Shown here: positions 19,197 through 19,273 of the stretch, in pieces
How the letters are laid out: every line of letters starts with the position of its first letter
Position numbering within the stretch: the stretch's first letter is position 1
Position numbers and translations under genes: made by a program
Source: Micractinium sp. NFX-FRZ
Lineage: Eukaryota > Chlorophyta > Trebouxiophyceae > Chlorellales > Chlorellaceae
Assembly: GCA_029339195.1 (NCBI GenBank)
Contig: JAPTJF010000712.1
Location: 1 to 19,273 of the forward strand
Reading direction: 5' to 3'
DNA: 19,273 bases
The notes under the pieces: generated by a model
What the model saw: only the letters and a program-made list of their open reading frames with translations
What the model was told of the DNA's origin: nothing
Database searches by the model: none

Positions 19197-19273
19197 AGGG
19201 CCTTGCATGCAGCGGCAGCGCATTGTACCTCCTCCCCTCCGTCATGCCCAGCGTATCAAACATGCGCTGCACC
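17678..19273 (-). CDS. Alpha/beta-hydrolase paralogue, 5' part beyond the window
   Basis: Exons seen from the 5' side: about 19273-19229 (QRMFDTLGMTEGR), 19122-19012, 18663-18537, 18143-18047, 17737-17678. The three exons of 111, 127 and 97 nt have exactly the same lengths and phases as their counterparts in the neighbouring hydrolase. Their proteins are close: GFPTLARHIVTMQMAA and APNAGYAYAKGIIPP differ at only a few positions. IMWMTGAKDGIFP gives the acid Asp and IPEAGH the catalytic His. The protein ends ALYLQDPKAFTEELLKFLV, without the C-terminal extension of its neighbour. The nucleophile region lies outside the window. The exon at 19229 ends in phase 2 whereas 19122 needs phase 1, so coding sequence is missing between them, where a poly-G tract sits. 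Same-strand tandem duplication is clear; the substrate is unknown. Confidence 0.7.
17856..17919. repeat. 32-base tandem duplication in an intron
   Basis: Two copies of a 32-base unit beginning GTAGTGGCAGGCACAGCGAT, at 17856 and 17888, differ at one position. They lie in the last intron (17738-18046) of the right-hand hydrolase gene. The near identity indicates a recent duplication. Confidence 0.85.
19132..19195. repeat. Poly-G tract (22 + 38 G)
   Basis: A run of 22 G (19132-19153), then TAAA, then 38 G (19158-19195). On the - strand this is a poly-C tract just before the acceptor of the 19122 exon. It could form quadruplex structures and is prone to slippage and to sequencing or assembly error. 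It occupies the place where roughly 50-60 coding bases of the hydrolase are expected. Confidence 0.9.

Noticed and set aside
1..19273. tRNA or rRNA genes, insertion sequences, CRISPR arrays, viral genes
   Set aside because: I saw no cloverleaf-type sequence, transposase motif, repeat-spacer pattern or viral hallmark anywhere in the window.

Overview
The window looks like nuclear DNA of a unicellular green alga, most likely a trebouxiophyte of the Chlorella/Micractinium type. It is GC-rich with short exons and many 100-370 nt introns carrying clear gt/gc...ag borders. Alanine-rich signal peptides, proline-rich linkers of cell-wall glycoprotein type and TGTAA polyadenylation signals all fit. 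I assembled gene models by joining exons whose codon phases match and by comparing paralogues inside the window. No database was searched, so functions are family-level calls.

Layout. At 1-340 (- strand) there may be the first exon(s) of a secreted protein running off the left edge. At 1361-4923 and 5739-7787 (+) lie two tandem paralogues: secreted proteins built from four and two cysteine-rich, cystatin-like domains joined by polyproline linkers. Every domain is split by one intron directly after the Gln that opens the cystatin QxVxG loop, and all six of these introns start with GC instead of GT. The second gene has a long repeat-bearing 3' region and converges on a - strand gene (9114-10369) for a Gln-rich coiled-coil protein. 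About 0.9 kb further on, a divergent + strand gene (11257-13251) encodes a probable chromatin protein: a SAND/TDBD-like zinc motif, a Tudor-like module and a long coiled coil.

The right third (- strand) holds two tandem alpha/beta-hydrolase genes with matching exon phases. One is complete (17069 down to 13803) with a visible Ser/Asp/His triad. The other (19273 down to 17678) is cut by the window edge and interrupted by a poly-G tract exactly where coding sequence is expected.

The most unusual content is the cystatin-like family: its modular domain/intron unit, the conserved GC-AG introns splitting the presumed protease-binding loop, stop-free in-frame introns that could be retained, and loss of the loop motif in some domains. 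The genes do not form an operon. The only shared themes are local tandem duplication (cystatin-like pair, hydrolase pair) and a divergent pair of coiled-coil genes.
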